In this document: in pieces, positions 50,853 to 59,786 of the stretch
Layout of the letters: every line of letters begins with the position of its first letter
How positions within the stretch are numbered: position 1 is the stretch's first letter
Assembly: GCF_002277025.1 (NCBI RefSeq)
Contig: NZ_NIWD01000008.1
Span: 298,762-362,761, forward strand
Source: Sphingopyxis sp. GW247-27LB
GTDB taxonomy: Bacteria > Pseudomonadota > Alphaproteobacteria > Sphingomonadales > Sphingomonadaceae
Length of the DNA: 64,000 nucleotides
Direction of reading: 5' to 3'
Program-made: the position numbers and the translations under genes
Notes under the pieces: model-generated
Databases searched by the model: none
Seen by the model: the letters and a program-made list of their open reading frames with translations, nothing else
What the model was told of the DNA's origin: nothing

Positions 50853-52444
50853 GCCTTCGACCGCGCCTTGGCGATCGCCTGGCGCAGCGCGTCATAGCCG
50901 ACCTGCCCCTGGAAGAGCTGATCGCCGACCACCCAGGTCGGGGTCGCGTTGAGCTGGAGCTGGCTCGCGATCGCGAGATTGCTGTCGAGCTCGCGCTGGA
51001 ACAGCGCTTCGTTGGCGGTCGCGTCGGCGCTGCCGTCGGTGATCACTCCGGCCTTTTGGGCCGCCGCCGCGATCGCCGACCGGTCGAGCGAGCTCGCCGC
51101 GAACATCGCGTGGTGGAAGGCGTCATATTTACCCTGCCGCGCCGCGGCGAGCGCCATCAGCGCGGCGTCGCGGCTCTGGGCGGAAATGATCGGCAGCTCG
51201 CGGAACACGACCTTCAGCCTTTTGTCCTCGCGGATCAGCCGGTCGACGTCGGGAACGCTCGCGCGGCAGAAGCCACAGGCATAGTCGGTGAAGACGACCA
51301 AGGTCACGTCGCCGTCGGCGTTCCCCGCCCAGGCGCCGGCATAGGGCTTTTCGAGCGCGGGGCGGATCGCGCCGATCGCCTTGGCGATCTCGCGCCCGCG
51401 CTGCGCCTCGAGCGCTTCGGGGATGATCTGCGGATTCGCGCGGATATAGTCGGCGACGATGGTTTCGACCTCGGCCTTGCTCATCCCGCCGCCGAAGCGG
51501 CCGCCGAGCCAGAAAGCGGCGCCGACGAGCAGGATCGCGCCGAGCGCGAGAAGCCAGCCGCGCGCCCTGAAATCATCCATGGAGGTCCCCTGCACGCGCG
51601 CCGGCGGCGTCGCGGTCATTGCTTTGGTGCGCTGCGGCGCCTTCGCGGGGCTTGCAGGCGCGATATGCGGCGTCCGGTCGTCGTCCTCGGCCAGGGCAGG
51701 CGGTGCCGACGGTGTTCCGGCGGCGGCCGGCGGCGCGTCGGCGAACAGCGGCAGGTCGGCCGCCGCGGGCTTCGCCTTGCGCGCTTCGGCTTCCTCGCGC
51801 GCGAGCAATTGCTCGAGCCCCGAGGGCGGCGGCGCGGGTTCCTCGCGCGGCGCGGGGCGCAGCTTGGTCGCCGCCTCGCCGAGGCCGTCCTTGCCCGCCT
51901 TCGCGACCTGGCCCAGCCCCGCCTTCGTCTTGTCGGCGACCTCGCCGAGCCCGCGCCCGGCCTCGCTCGATAGCTTTCGGGCCTTGTCGCCGAGCGCCAT
52001 CTTGTCCCACGCCTTGCCGCTCGTCGCGGCGGCGGCGCGTCCGGCCTTGGCCGAGCCGCGACCGACCGCGCGCGCGCCGCGCGCGACCGCGCTGGCCGTG
52101 GCGGCGGCGGCCTCGCGCGAACGGCGCGGAATCTCCATCGCCTCGACGCGCGCGGGAATGTCGGCGCGTTCGCCGGCGCGGATCGTCCAGTCGGCGAAGG
52201 CGCCGGCGCCGTTTCGCACCGCGCTCCAGAAGCCCGCGGCGCCCGCGCGAATCCGCTCGGGCTTGATCAGCGGGTCGCGCGGCGTCTCCGCGCGCGCCTC
52301 ATAGCGCGTCAGATCGATGCCCACCGGCGGGCCGTCCTTCGGCTTGGCCAGGCCTTCTTCGGCCTTGGGCGCGGGCGCGGCCCCTTGCGTCGGCGTCGGG
52401 TCGCGCAGCCAAGGCTGGTAATATTCTTCTTTTTTATCTGTCAC
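50849..52444 (-). CDS. Membrane-anchored DsbA-family protein with long disordered N terminus
   Basis: This is a 531-residue protein. Residues 1-290 are Ala/Lys/Pro-rich and look disordered and cytoplasmic, including a helical Ala-rich patch (EAAAATASAVARGARAVGRGSAKAGRA). A membrane helix follows (WLLALGAILLVGAAFWLGG, about 297-315), and then a DsbA/DsbG-like thioredoxin domain with CGFC at 390-393 and cis-proline in NATPTW. It would act as a periplasmic disulfide oxidoreductase. The start is GTG (TDKKEEYY). It is followed directly by the TPR-sulfotransferase (4-bp overlap). The N-terminal half has no recognised domain. Confidence 0.85.
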   Translation of the reverse strand: MTDKKEEYYQPWLRDPTPTQGAAPAPKAEEGLAKPKDGPPVGIDLTRYEARAETPRDPLIKPERIRAGAAGFWSAVRNGAGAFADWTIRAGERADIPARVEAMEIPRRSREAAAATASAVARGARAVGRGSAKAGRAAAATSGKAWDKMALGDKARKLSSEAGRGLGEVADKTKAGLGQVAKAGKDGLGEAATKLRPAPREEPAPPPSGLEQLLAREEAEARKAKPAAADLPLFADAPPAAAGTPSAPPALAEDDDRTPHIAPASPAKAPQRTKAMTATPPARVQGTSMDDFRARGWLLALGAILLVGAAFWLGGRFGGGMSKAEVETIVADYIRANPQIIPEALEAQRGREIAKAIGAIRPALEKPYAGAWAGNADGDVTLVVFTDYACGFCRASVPDVDRLIREDKRLKVVFRELPIISAQSRDAALMALAAARQGKYDAFHHAMFAASSLDRSAIAAAAQKAGVITDGSADATANEALFQRELDSNLAIASQLQLNATPTWVVGDQLFQGQVGYDALRQAIAKARSKA

Positions 52445-52499
52445 TTATTGCCCTCGCGCATCGTCGGATTGCGATGCGTTCCGTCTGGTTCGCGCGAAT

Positions 52500-53903
52500 C
52501 TAGCGCCGTTTGCGCGTCCGTTCCACCTCGGCGCGCGCGACGAGCGAAATATCCTGTGCGCGAATCCAGTCGGGGGAGCCTTGCGGAAGGCCTTGCATCG
52601 CCATCTCGGCATTACGCAGCGCGAGCCCCGGCTGTCCACCCTCGAGGCTGTAGCGCTCCGCCGAGGCGAGCGCCGCCCGCGCCTGATCGCCCCGCGCGGC
52701 ATAGACGATGCCGAGCTGATACCAGGCGAAAGGGTTTTCATTGTCGAGCGCGACCGCGGTCTTCAGCACCTCCTCGGCCTCGGGATAGTTGGCGGGGTCC
52801 TCGGTCGCGATCAGCGCATGTCCCAGCGTCCCGGCGATCAGCGGCGCCGAATGCGAGTTGGCGACCGCCTTGCGCAGCGGCGCGATCGCTTCCTTGGGAT
52901 GCCCCGATTCGAGCAGCACCTGGCCTTCGAGCTCGAGGAAATAGGGGTCTTCGGGGTCGGTCTTGAGAAGCGCCTCGGTCTCGGCGAGCGCCTTGTCGGG
53001 ATAGGCGCCCTTGTGCCACGCATAGGCGCGGGCGTAATGCGCGGGGACGCTGTTGTCGCTTTCGGGATAGAGGCGCAGCGTCTTTTCGGGTTCGGCGATA
53101 TAGCCGACGAGCTTCGCCTTCACGCGCTTGAAGCGCTTTTCAATGCCGGGGTCGCTCGGCTTGTTCCACGACGGGTCGACGACATAGACCTCGCGCAGCG
53201 CCTGGATGCGGTCGCCCGACAGCGGGTGGGTGCGGCCATAGGCCTGGTCGTCGTCCTGCTTCACCGCATAGCGGAATTCGATGTTCTGCAGCTTCTTGAA
53301 GAAATCGAGGCTGCCCTTGCCGCTGATCCCGGCCTTCGACAGATATTGCGCGCCCGCGGCGTCGGCGGTCGCTTCCTGGACGCGCGTGAAGGCGAGGAAT
53401 TTGCCGAGCGCGGCCTGCTGGCCCGCCATCATGATGCCCATGCCCGCATCGCCGCCGCCCGCCGCCATCGCCGCGGCGCCGAGCAGCAGGCTGAGGATCG
53501 AGATGCCGGTCGCAACCTTGGCGCCTTCGCCGACGCGGATCGCGTGGCCGCCCATGATATGGCCGAGCTCGTGCGCGAGCACGCCCTGCACCTCATTGGC
53601 GCTGTCGGCCGCCTCGATCAGCCCGCTGTGGACATAGATGTCCTGGCTGCCCGCGACGAAGGCGTTGATGCTGCGGTCGCTGAGCAGATGGACGCGCACC
53701 TGGCCGGGGCGCAGCCCCGCCGCGACGGTGATCGGGTCCATCATGTCCTGCAGCAGCGCCTCGGTCTCGGCGTCGCGCAGGATCGACTGGGCCATCGCCG
53801 GCCGCACCGCGACCGCGAGCAGGACCAGAAACGTCAACAGGATACGGAAAAGGGCGCGCGAGTCCCGCCCGCCGAACGCGGCCTGCTGGAGCGAAGCGGT
53901 CAT
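52500..53903 (-). CDS. M48 family metalloprotease with TPR repeats (BepA-like)
   Basis: This 467-residue periplasmic zinc protease works in outer-membrane protein quality control in known relatives. A signal segment (ALFRILLTFLVLLAVAVRPAMAQ) precedes the M48 domain with HELGH in QGVLAHELGHIMGGHAI and the third ligand region EATADAAGAQYL. A C-terminal TPR half follows (AETEALLKTDPEDPYFLELEGQVLLESGHPKEA). I favour the start at MTASLQQ (53903); in-frame ATGs at 53948 and 53978 would give longer N termini. It lies 55 bp upstream of the DsbA gene on the same strand. Confidence 0.9.
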   Translation of the reverse strand: MTASLQQAAFGGRDSRALFRILLTFLVLLAVAVRPAMAQSILRDAETEALLQDMMDPITVAAGLRPGQVRVHLLSDRSINAFVAGSQDIYVHSGLIEAADSANEVQGVLAHELGHIMGGHAIRVGEGAKVATGISILSLLLGAAAMAAGGGDAGMGIMMAGQQAALGKFLAFTRVQEATADAAGAQYLSKAGISGKGSLDFFKKLQNIEFRYAVKQDDDQAYGRTHPLSGDRIQALREVYVVDPSWNKPSDPGIEKRFKRVKAKLVGYIAEPEKTLRLYPESDNSVPAHYARAYAWHKGAYPDKALAETEALLKTDPEDPYFLELEGQVLLESGHPKEAIAPLRKAVANSHSAPLIAGTLGHALIATEDPANYPEAEEVLKTAVALDNENPFAWYQLGIVYAARGDQARAALASAERYSLEGGQPGLALRNAEMAMQGLPQGSPDWIRAQDISLVARAEVERTRKRR

Positions 53904-54015
53904 CGCCGCCTGTCTTGCGCCGGGCGCCTGAACCTCGAATGAAGCCATGACGGGATTATCGGGGGCGACGCCCGTCAAGGCAAGCCGCGCGATGGTGTTT
54001 TTGCGGTCGGCCGCC

Positions 54016-54062
54016 CGAAAGGAAAAGCCGTGCGTTCCCGTCTTCGCGGGGACACACGGCTT
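54016..54062 (-). terminator. rne terminator
   Basis: On the minus strand AAGCCGTG and CACGGCTT form the outer stem with an inner CCCG/CGGG stem, followed by TTTTCCTTTCG. It lies 25 bp downstream of the RNase E stop. Confidence 0.85.
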
Positions 54063-54086
54063 CTCATCGAAATGCGGCGATCGCGC

Positions 54087-56717
54087 TCAGTTCCCGAACG
54101 TGCGCTGCCACCAGCCGCGACGCGGTTCGCCATCGGGCCCTTCTTCGTCCACCGGCGCCTCGTCGGCCGCGACCGCGGCGACGGCTTCGAGCGTGTCGGC
54201 CTCGGGCGCCGCTTCGGCGGCCGCGGCCTTCTTGGCACGGCTCGCGCGCTTGCGAACCGGCTTGGCCGCCGGCTCGGCCTCGACGGCCTCGACGGCCTCG
54301 GCAGCCGGCGCTTCCGCGGCCGGCGCGTCGGCTTCGGGGGCTGCTGCTGCAGCCTCGACGGCCGGCTCCGCTTCGACCGTCTTGGCCTTGCGCGGCGCGC
54401 GCTTGCGCTTCGGCTTCTCTTCAGCGACCGGGGCTTCCTCGGTCGCCGCTTCGACGGCTGCCGTTTCGGCCGGCGCTTCGGCTGCGATCTCGGTCACTGC
54501 CTCGGCCTCGGTCTCCTCGGTCTTGCGCCCGCGTCCGCCGCGGCGGCGCTTCGGCTTCGCCTCGGCCTCCTCGGCTTCGGCGACGGCCGGAGCCTCGACC
54601 TCGGCGGGAGCCTCCTCGTCGGTGGCGTCGGCTTCGGTCGCTTCGCCATCGCTCTCGACGGTCTCGCCTTCACCGGCTTCGCCGCCCTCCTCGTCGCGGC
54701 GGCCGCGGCGGCCCCGGCGGCGGCGGCGGCGGCGCTTGCGGCCTTCGCCGTCCGCTTCGCTCTCATCGCGCTCGTCGCGCTCGCGGCGGGCGGGGCGCTC
54801 GTTTTCCTCGGCGTCCTCGTCTTCCTCCTCGTCGACGATCTCCTCGTCTTCGTCATCCTCGATCGGTTCGATCGGGGCGAAGCTGCGGCGCTGGAGCGGC
54901 GGCGGGCCGCCGACCTCGATCGCCATGCGCGCACCCTCGGTCTCGCCGTCGGGCAGGATCTCGACGCTGACGCCGTACAGCTCCTCGATCTCGCGCAGCT
55001 CGCGGCGCTTTTCGTTGAGCAGGTAGAAGGTCGCTTCCTGGCTCGCGCGCAGGGTGATCTTGCTGCCCTTGCCGCGCGCCGCTTCCTCTTCGATCAGGCG
55101 CAGCGCGCTGAGGCCCGCCGACGAGGCGGTGCGGACGAGGCCGGTGCCCTCGCAATGCGGGCAGGGGCGGGTCGAGGCCTCGAGCACGCCGGTGCGCAGC
55201 CGCTGGCGGCTCATCTCCATCAGCCCGAAGCCCGAGATGCGGCCGATCTGGATACGCGCACGGTCGTTCTTCAGCGCTTCCTTCATCGCGCGCTCGACCT
55301 TGCGGACGTTCGAGCCATGATCCATGTCGATGAAGTCGATCACGATCAGCCCGGCCATGTCGCGGAGACGCAGCTGGCGCGCGATCTCGTGCGCGGCTTC
55401 GAGGTTGGTGCTGAGCGCGGTCTGCTCGATGTTGTGCTCGCGCGTCGAGCGGCCCGAGTTGATGTCGATCGACACCAGGGCTTCGGTCGGGTTGATGACC
55501 AGATAGCCGCCGGACTTGAGCTGGACGACCGGATTGAGCATGCCCGCGAGCTGGTCCTCGACGCCGTAGCGCTGATAGAGCGAGACCGGGTCGGCATATT
55601 GCTTCACGCGCCGCGCGTGGCTCGGCATCAGCAGCTTCATGAACTGCTTCGCGGCCTTGTAGCCCTCGTCGCCCTCGACGAGCACTTCCTCGATGTCTTT
55701 ATGATAGATGTCGCGGATCGCGCGTTTGACGAGGTCGCTGTCCGAATGGATCAGCGCCGGCGCGCTCGACCCCAGCGTATTCTCGCGGATCTCGTCCCAC
55801 AGGCGCGCGAGATAGTCGAAGTCGCGCTTGATCTCGACCTTGGTGCGGCTCATCCCCGCGGTGCGGACGATGCAGCCCATCGTCGGCGGCAGCGCGAGCT
55901 CGTCGATCATCGCCTTCAATTTGCGGCGGTCGGCGCCGTTCGAAATCTTCCGGCTGATCCCGCCGCCGTGCATCGTGTTCGGCATCAGCACGCAATAGCG
56001 GCCGGCGAGCGACAGATAGGTGGTGAGCGCGGCGCCCTTGTTGCCGCGCTCTTCCTTGACGACCTGGACCAGCATCACCTGCCGGCGGCGGATGACGTCC
56101 TGGATCTTGTAGCGGCGGCGCAGCGACATGCGGCTTTCGCCGTCCTCGTCGTCGCCCCGGCGGCCACGCCCGCGGCCCCGGCCGCCCTTGCGGCCATCGC
56201 GCCCGCGGCGCCGGCGGTCGCCGCGGCCGTCCTTGCCCTCCTCGGCGCCCGGCTCGCCGTCACCGGTCTCGGTTTCGCTACCTTCGTCGTCGCCTTCGCC
56301 TTCGGCCTCTTCGCCAATGGTTTCGGGAGCGGGGGCGTCGCCATTCTCGTCGTCATGCTCCTCGACATCGGCGACATCGCCTTCGAGCTCGTCGAGATCC
56401 TCCTCGGCGCGCATCGCCGCCTCGGCGGCATGCTCGGCCTCTTCGCGAAGCAGCGCTTCGCGGTCTTCCTTGGGAATCTGGTAATAGTCGGGGTGGATTT
56501 CGCTGAAGGCCAGAAAGCCGTGGCGGTTGCCGCCATATTCGACGAACGCCGCCTGCAGCGACGGTTCGACGCGGGTGACCTTGGCCAGATAGATATTGCC
56601 CTTGAGCTGCTTGTGCTCGGCGGACTCGAAATCAAACTCCTCGATGCGGTTTCCCTTGGTGACGGCGACCCGGGTTTCTTCCCGGTGCCGCGCGTCGATC
56701 AACATGCGCGTGGTCAT
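54087..56717 (-). CDS. rne: Ribonuclease E
   Basis: This is an 876-residue endoribonuclease for mRNA turnover and rRNA processing. The N-terminal S1 domain is split by a long charged insertion: acidic from about residue 86 to 165, then Arg/Gly-rich to about 190. The catalytic DNase-I-like domain holds the metal ligands in VSIDINSGRST and LIVIDFIDMDHGSNVRKVERA. The zinc-link cysteines are in RPCPHCEGTGL. The C-terminal ~300 residues are Ala/Glu/Lys/Arg-rich scaffold with KRRRRRRRGRRGRR and end in RRGWWQRTFGN. GGAG is 9 nt before the ATG. A terminator follows. Confidence 0.95.
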   Translation of the reverse strand: MTTRMLIDARHREETRVAVTKGNRIEEFDFESAEHKQLKGNIYLAKVTRVEPSLQAAFVEYGGNRHGFLAFSEIHPDYYQIPKEDREALLREEAEHAAEAAMRAEEDLDELEGDVADVEEHDDENGDAPAPETIGEEAEGEGDDEGSETETGDGEPGAEEGKDGRGDRRRRGRDGRKGGRGRGRGRRGDDEDGESRMSLRRRYKIQDVIRRRQVMLVQVVKEERGNKGAALTTYLSLAGRYCVLMPNTMHGGGISRKISNGADRRKLKAMIDELALPPTMGCIVRTAGMSRTKVEIKRDFDYLARLWDEIRENTLGSSAPALIHSDSDLVKRAIRDIYHKDIEEVLVEGDEGYKAAKQFMKLLMPSHARRVKQYADPVSLYQRYGVEDQLAGMLNPVVQLKSGGYLVINPTEALVSIDINSGRSTREHNIEQTALSTNLEAAHEIARQLRLRDMAGLIVIDFIDMDHGSNVRKVERAMKEALKNDRARIQIGRISGFGLMEMSRQRLRTGVLEASTRPCPHCEGTGLVRTASSAGLSALRLIEEEAARGKGSKITLRASQEATFYLLNEKRRELREIEELYGVSVEILPDGETEGARMAIEVGGPPPLQRRSFAPIEPIEDDEDEEIVDEEEDEDAEENERPARRERDERDESEADGEGRKRRRRRRRGRRGRRDEEGGEAGEGETVESDGEATEADATDEEAPAEVEAPAVAEAEEAEAKPKRRRGGRGRKTEETEAEAVTEIAAEAPAETAAVEAATEEAPVAEEKPKRKRAPRKAKTVEAEPAVEAAAAAPEADAPAAEAPAAEAVEAVEAEPAAKPVRKRASRAKKAAAAEAAPEADTLEAVAAVAADEAPVDEEGPDGEPRRGWWQRTFGN

Positions 56718-57349
56718 TATATACACTCCAAGCGCGCCGCGGCGCGCCAACAAAAAATCCCGCAAACCTCCCGGATGGACGGTCGCGGCGGATAAGGGTG
56801 AAACGGAAAAAGACGTTATTGCCGCGGGGGGCCTGCGTCCGGTCCTGGACGCGCATGCGGTCTTCGAATCCGGCGACGATCGGGGCGAAAGCGCCCGCGT
56901 CGGGATCAGAAGAGGGCATGGCAAGCCTCATGCGGCATCAACCTGTTACGGGATGAGCGGGCAGGGGGGCATCGAAGGATCGCTCCGCTGTCCGGTCAAC
57001 CGGGTGGACTGACGGCAGGTCGCCATTTCCCGCATGTCCGGCACCAGGGCTGCGGCGGTCCCGCGGATTCGCGGGATCGGCGCCTTTCCCCTCAAAAGGC
57101 CGGACGGGCCGGAAAGGGCACCGTCAATGGGGGCGTTGCTAGCATCGGCATGGACCGACGGCAACCTCCGCCTCCGCACAAAGATGGGATCGCGTGCGGA
57201 GTGTTGCAAGAATGCCCGCCGGCGCACGCCCGTGCCGCACAGGGCGAATCGGCGGTTAACCGCGCCGATTCACCTTCGAATGCGGCCATGATCCTGCCGT
57301 TTTCGAATAAGCACTGGACCATCGCGCCCGCGGCGGCATAGTCGCCTGC
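56718..57349. other. 632-bp gene-free region between divergent rne and amiC
   Basis: I see no credible gene here; the open frames are short, low in conserved features and lack ribosome sites. It should hold the rne promoter and leader and the amiC promoter. Structures include a perfect hairpin TCCCGCG-GATT-CGCGGGA (57059-57076) on the rne side, a CTTTCC/GGAAAG pair just beyond it, and a dyad at 57246-57271 near amiC. A long structured rne leader would be consistent with RNase E autoregulation seen in other bacteria. Confidence 0.6.
57246..57271. promoter_or_regulatory. Dyad GAATCGGCG-N8-CGCCGATTC upstream of amiC
   Basis: Perfect 9-bp arms are separated by GTTAACCG, 79 bp before the amiC ATG. 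The central GGTTAACC contains a CtrA-like half-site, but the second TTAA at the right spacing is missing. It could be an operator or a leader hairpin. Confidence 0.4.
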
Positions 57350-58261
57350 ATGGGCCTCTTGTTCCTGTTGAGCGCGACGCTGCTGACGCCGCCGGTGCCG
57401 GCCGGGGAGATCGCGCGCGCGGCGCATGCGCCGCGGCTCGACCTGCGGCGGGTCGCGGGCTTTCGCGCGAAGCCGCCCGGGAAACGCTATTCGGTCACCG
57501 TGCCGATCGGAAAGCCCAGGCCCGCGCTGCCGCTGCCGCGGATCGAGGGGCCGAAGGACGCGCGCCTACCGCTCGTCGTCATCGATCCAGGTCACGGCGG
57601 CCACGATCCGGGCGCGATCTCGCCGTATGGCGGCCGCCGCGAAAAGGACGTCACGCTCGCGCTCGCGCGCGCGATCCGCGACCAGCTGGTCGCCACCGGC
57701 CGCGTCCGCGTCGCGCTCACCCGCGCCGACGACCGCTATCTGGTGCTCGAGGAGCGCTACGGCATCGCGCGGCGGCTGAAGGCCGATCTCTTCCTCTCGA
57801 TCCACGCTGATTCGGCCGAGAGCGACGAGGCGCACGGCGCGTCGGTCTTCACCCTTTCCGAAGTCGCGTCCGACCGCGAGGCGGCGAAGCTCGCGGCGCG
57901 CGAGAACAAGGCGAACATCATCAATGGCGTCGACCTCGGCGCGCACAGCGGTGCGGTGTCGTCGATCCTGCTCGACCTGACCCAGCGCGAGACGATGAGC
58001 GTCGCATCGGATTTCGCGCGCTTGCTCCAGCGCGAGGCGGCCGACGAGGTGCCGTTCCGCAGCGACGCGCACCGCTTCGCCTCTTTCGTGGTGCTGAAGG
58101 CCCCCGACACGCCGTCGGTACTCTTCGAAACCGGCTTCCTCTCGAACAAGGAGGACGCCGACTTTCTCACGTCCAAGGCGGGCCAGCAAAAGGTCGCGCG
58201 CGGGGTGCGCGAAGCGGTGCAAATCCACTTCGCTCGCCGGATCGCAGCGGAGGGGCGCTGA
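57350..58261 (+). CDS. amiC: N-acetylmuramoyl-L-alanine amidase (AmiC-like)
   Basis: This 303-residue exported zinc amidase splits peptidoglycan stems from glycan strands during cell separation. The N terminus (MGLLFLLSATLLTPPVPAGE) is a short signal sequence. The Amidase_3 domain has DPGHGGHDPGA, the glutamate in REKDVTLAL, SIHADS, and the catalytic glutamate in SVLFETGFLSNKEDADFL. The region also contains the regulatory-helix insertion seen in AmiA/B/C enzymes, so activation by an EnvC/NlpD-like factor is likely. In related genomes it normally precedes the PBP1A gene; here a cassette separates them. Confidence 0.93.
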   Translation: MGLLFLLSATLLTPPVPAGEIARAAHAPRLDLRRVAGFRAKPPGKRYSVTVPIGKPRPALPLPRIEGPKDARLPLVVIDPGHGGHDPGAISPYGGRREKDVTLALARAIRDQLVATGRVRVALTRADDRYLVLEERYGIARRLKADLFLSIHADSAESDEAHGASVFTLSEVASDREAAKLAARENKANIINGVDLGAHSGAVSSILLDLTQRETMSVASDFARLLQREAADEVPFRSDAHRFASFVVLKAPDTPSVLFETGFLSNKEDADFLTSKAGQQKVARGVREAVQIHFARRIAAEGR

Positions 58262-58294
58262 TTTCCGAATTTTGTGGCGGTGTGGATGTCCGCT

Positions 58295-58436
58295 TTGGGG
58301 TGGATTTGAGCCATTCCCCTCCCTTTTAGGGAGGGGTTAGGGGTGGGTGCGCGAGCGGAGCGAGCCCACGAAAGAACGCCGCCTTCGGCGGCTACCCACC
58401 CCCAGCCCCTCCCTAGAAGGGAGGGGAGAAGCTATG
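58295..58436. repeat. MITE-like palindromic element, copy 2
   Basis: This is the second copy of the element at 36755-36894, with the same orientation, the same paired CCCCTCCC/GGGAGGGG arms and the same GCCGCCTTCGGCGGC centre. Flanks carry ATGTCCGCTT (58286-58295) and ATGTCCCCTT (58434-58443), direct repeats unlike those around copy 1. It lies just after amiC, at the point where the cassette begins. Confidence 0.9.
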
Positions 58437-58471
58437 TCCCCTTCCGGCCGAAAGCGGCTCTCATTAAAATA

Positions 58472-58483
58472 TAGTCTTGACTA
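58472..58483. promoter_or_regulatory. Candidate operator for the lactone-oxidase cassette
   Basis: TAGTC-TT-GACTA is a perfect 5-bp dyad. It extends outward (AAAA ... TTTT) across two mismatched positions on each side, in an AT-rich island 50-60 bp before the first ATG. It is a plausible target of the TetR encoded at the end of the same operon. Confidence 0.45.
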
Positions 58484-58532
58484 ACTTTTGTTGACCCCGC
58501 AGCATTCGCACCACCGCAGCGGAGGGACGATC

Positions 58533-59786
58533 ATGGGCTGGAGCAACTGGTCGGGAAGCGTGACCGCCGCCGCCAGGGTCGCGCGGCCGCGCGACGAGGG
58601 CGAGCTCGCCGCGCTGGTCCGCGGTGCCCGCAAGGTCCGCGCGGTCGGCGCGGGGCACAGTTTCATGCCGCTGTGCGAAACGGACGATCTGATCGTCGCG
58701 CTCGACGCGATGGCGGGCGACATGGTGATCGCCGCCGATCGCCGGACGGCGCGCATCCCCGCGGGCTGGAGTATCAAGCGGGTCACTGCCGCGCTATGGG
58801 CCGAGGGGCTGGCGCTCGCCAACCAGGGCGATGTCGATCCGCAGTCGCTCGCCGGGGCGATGGCGACGGGCACCCACGGGACCGGCACCGATCTCGGCAG
58901 CCTCGCGACCTTCGCGCGCGGCTTCCGGCTGATCGGCGCCGACGGCGAAGCGCGCTGGTGCGACGCCGCGACCAACCTCGACCTGTATCAGGCGCAGCGC
59001 CTGTCGCTCGGCCTGTTCGGCATCGCGACCGCGATCGAGACCGCGGTGGTGCCCGCCTTTCACCTCGCCGAACGGATCGAAAAGCGGCGCTGGGCCGAAG
59101 TGCGCGAAAGCTATGACGAGCTCGCGGGGCAGCATCGCCACATCGAGTTCTGGTTCTTTCCGCACGCCGACACGGTGATTCTGAAGACGCTGACCCCCTG
59201 CGATCCCTGCGATCCCCCCGCCTCGACCACCGACATGGAGGAAACCGCGTTCCGCCGCGTCCTCGATATCGCCGCCAGGCTTCCCTTTCTGACTCCCTTT
59301 CTCCAGCGCGCGATGATGCGGACGCGCTTCGACGGCGGGCGCCGCGGCCCCGCGCACGCGATCTTCCCCTCGGATCGCACGATCCGCTTCGAGGAGATGG
59401 AATATGAGCTGCCGCGCGCCGCGGGGCTCGCGGCGCTCGACGAGGTGGTCGGCTGGATTCGCAGGAAGCGGCTTCCGGTCACCTTTCCCTTCGAATATCG
59501 CACCGTCGCCGCGGACGATATCTGGATGAGCCCGATGAACGCGGGGCCGGTCGCCGCGATCTCGATGCACCAATATGCGAAGATGGCGTGGGCCGGCCAT
59601 TTCGCCGCCGCCGAGGCGATCTTTCGCGCTCACGGCGGGCGGCCGCACTGGGCGAAGCGCCACAGGCTGACCCGTGCCGACGTCGATACGCTTTATCCGA
59701 TGGCCGGGCGCTATCGCGCGGTACGCCGCGCCGCCGATCCGGCGGGCAAATTCCTGAACCCCCATCTGGAGGCGCTGTTTTCATGA
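58533..59786 (+). CDS. D-arabinono-1,4-lactone oxidase-family flavoprotein
   Basis: This 417-residue VAO-fold FAD enzyme of the aldonolactone/alditol oxidase group transfers electrons from a sugar lactone or alditol. The FAD domain has VRAVGAGHSFMPLCETDD, where the histidine of GHS is the usual covalent FAD site, and GAMATGTHGTGTDLGSLATFARGF. The C-terminal ALO domain has GGRPHWAKRH and ends KFLNPHLEALF. GGAGGG lies upstream of the ATG. It is the first gene of a three-gene operon with ATGA coupling to a PLP enzyme. The real substrate is unknown. Confidence 0.88.
   Translation: MGWSNWSGSVTAAARVARPRDEGELAALVRGARKVRAVGAGHSFMPLCETDDLIVALDAMAGDMVIAADRRTARIPAGWSIKRVTAALWAEGLALANQGDVDPQSLAGAMATGTHGTGTDLGSLATFARGFRLIGADGEARWCDAATNLDLYQAQRLSLGLFGIATAIETAVVPAFHLAERIEKRRWAEVRESYDELAGQHRHIEFWFFPHADTVILKTLTPCDPCDPPASTTDMEETAFRRVLDIAARLPFLTPFLQRAMMRTRFDGGRRGPAHAIFPSDRTIRFEEMEYELPRAAGLAALDEVVGWIRRKRLPVTFPFEYRTVAADDIWMSPMNAGPVAAISMHQYAKMAWAGHFAAAEAIFRAHGGRPHWAKRHRLTRADVDTLYPMAGRYRAVRRAADPAGKFLNPHLEALFS

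Noticed and set aside
54030..56795. Very long plus-strand open frame (over 900 codons) opposite rne
   Set aside because: It mirrors the repetitive codons of RNase E's charged regions; it is Leu/Ala/Val/Arg-rich with no motif or ribosome site.
57255..57270. CtrA binding site before amiC
   Set aside because: GTTAAC gives one TTAA half, but the sequence 7 bp away is GATT instead of TTAA, so the consensus is not met.
57034..57291. 85-codon open frame in the rne-amiC gap
   Set aside because: No ribosome site, no recognisable motif, and it overlaps the dyad and likely promoter region.
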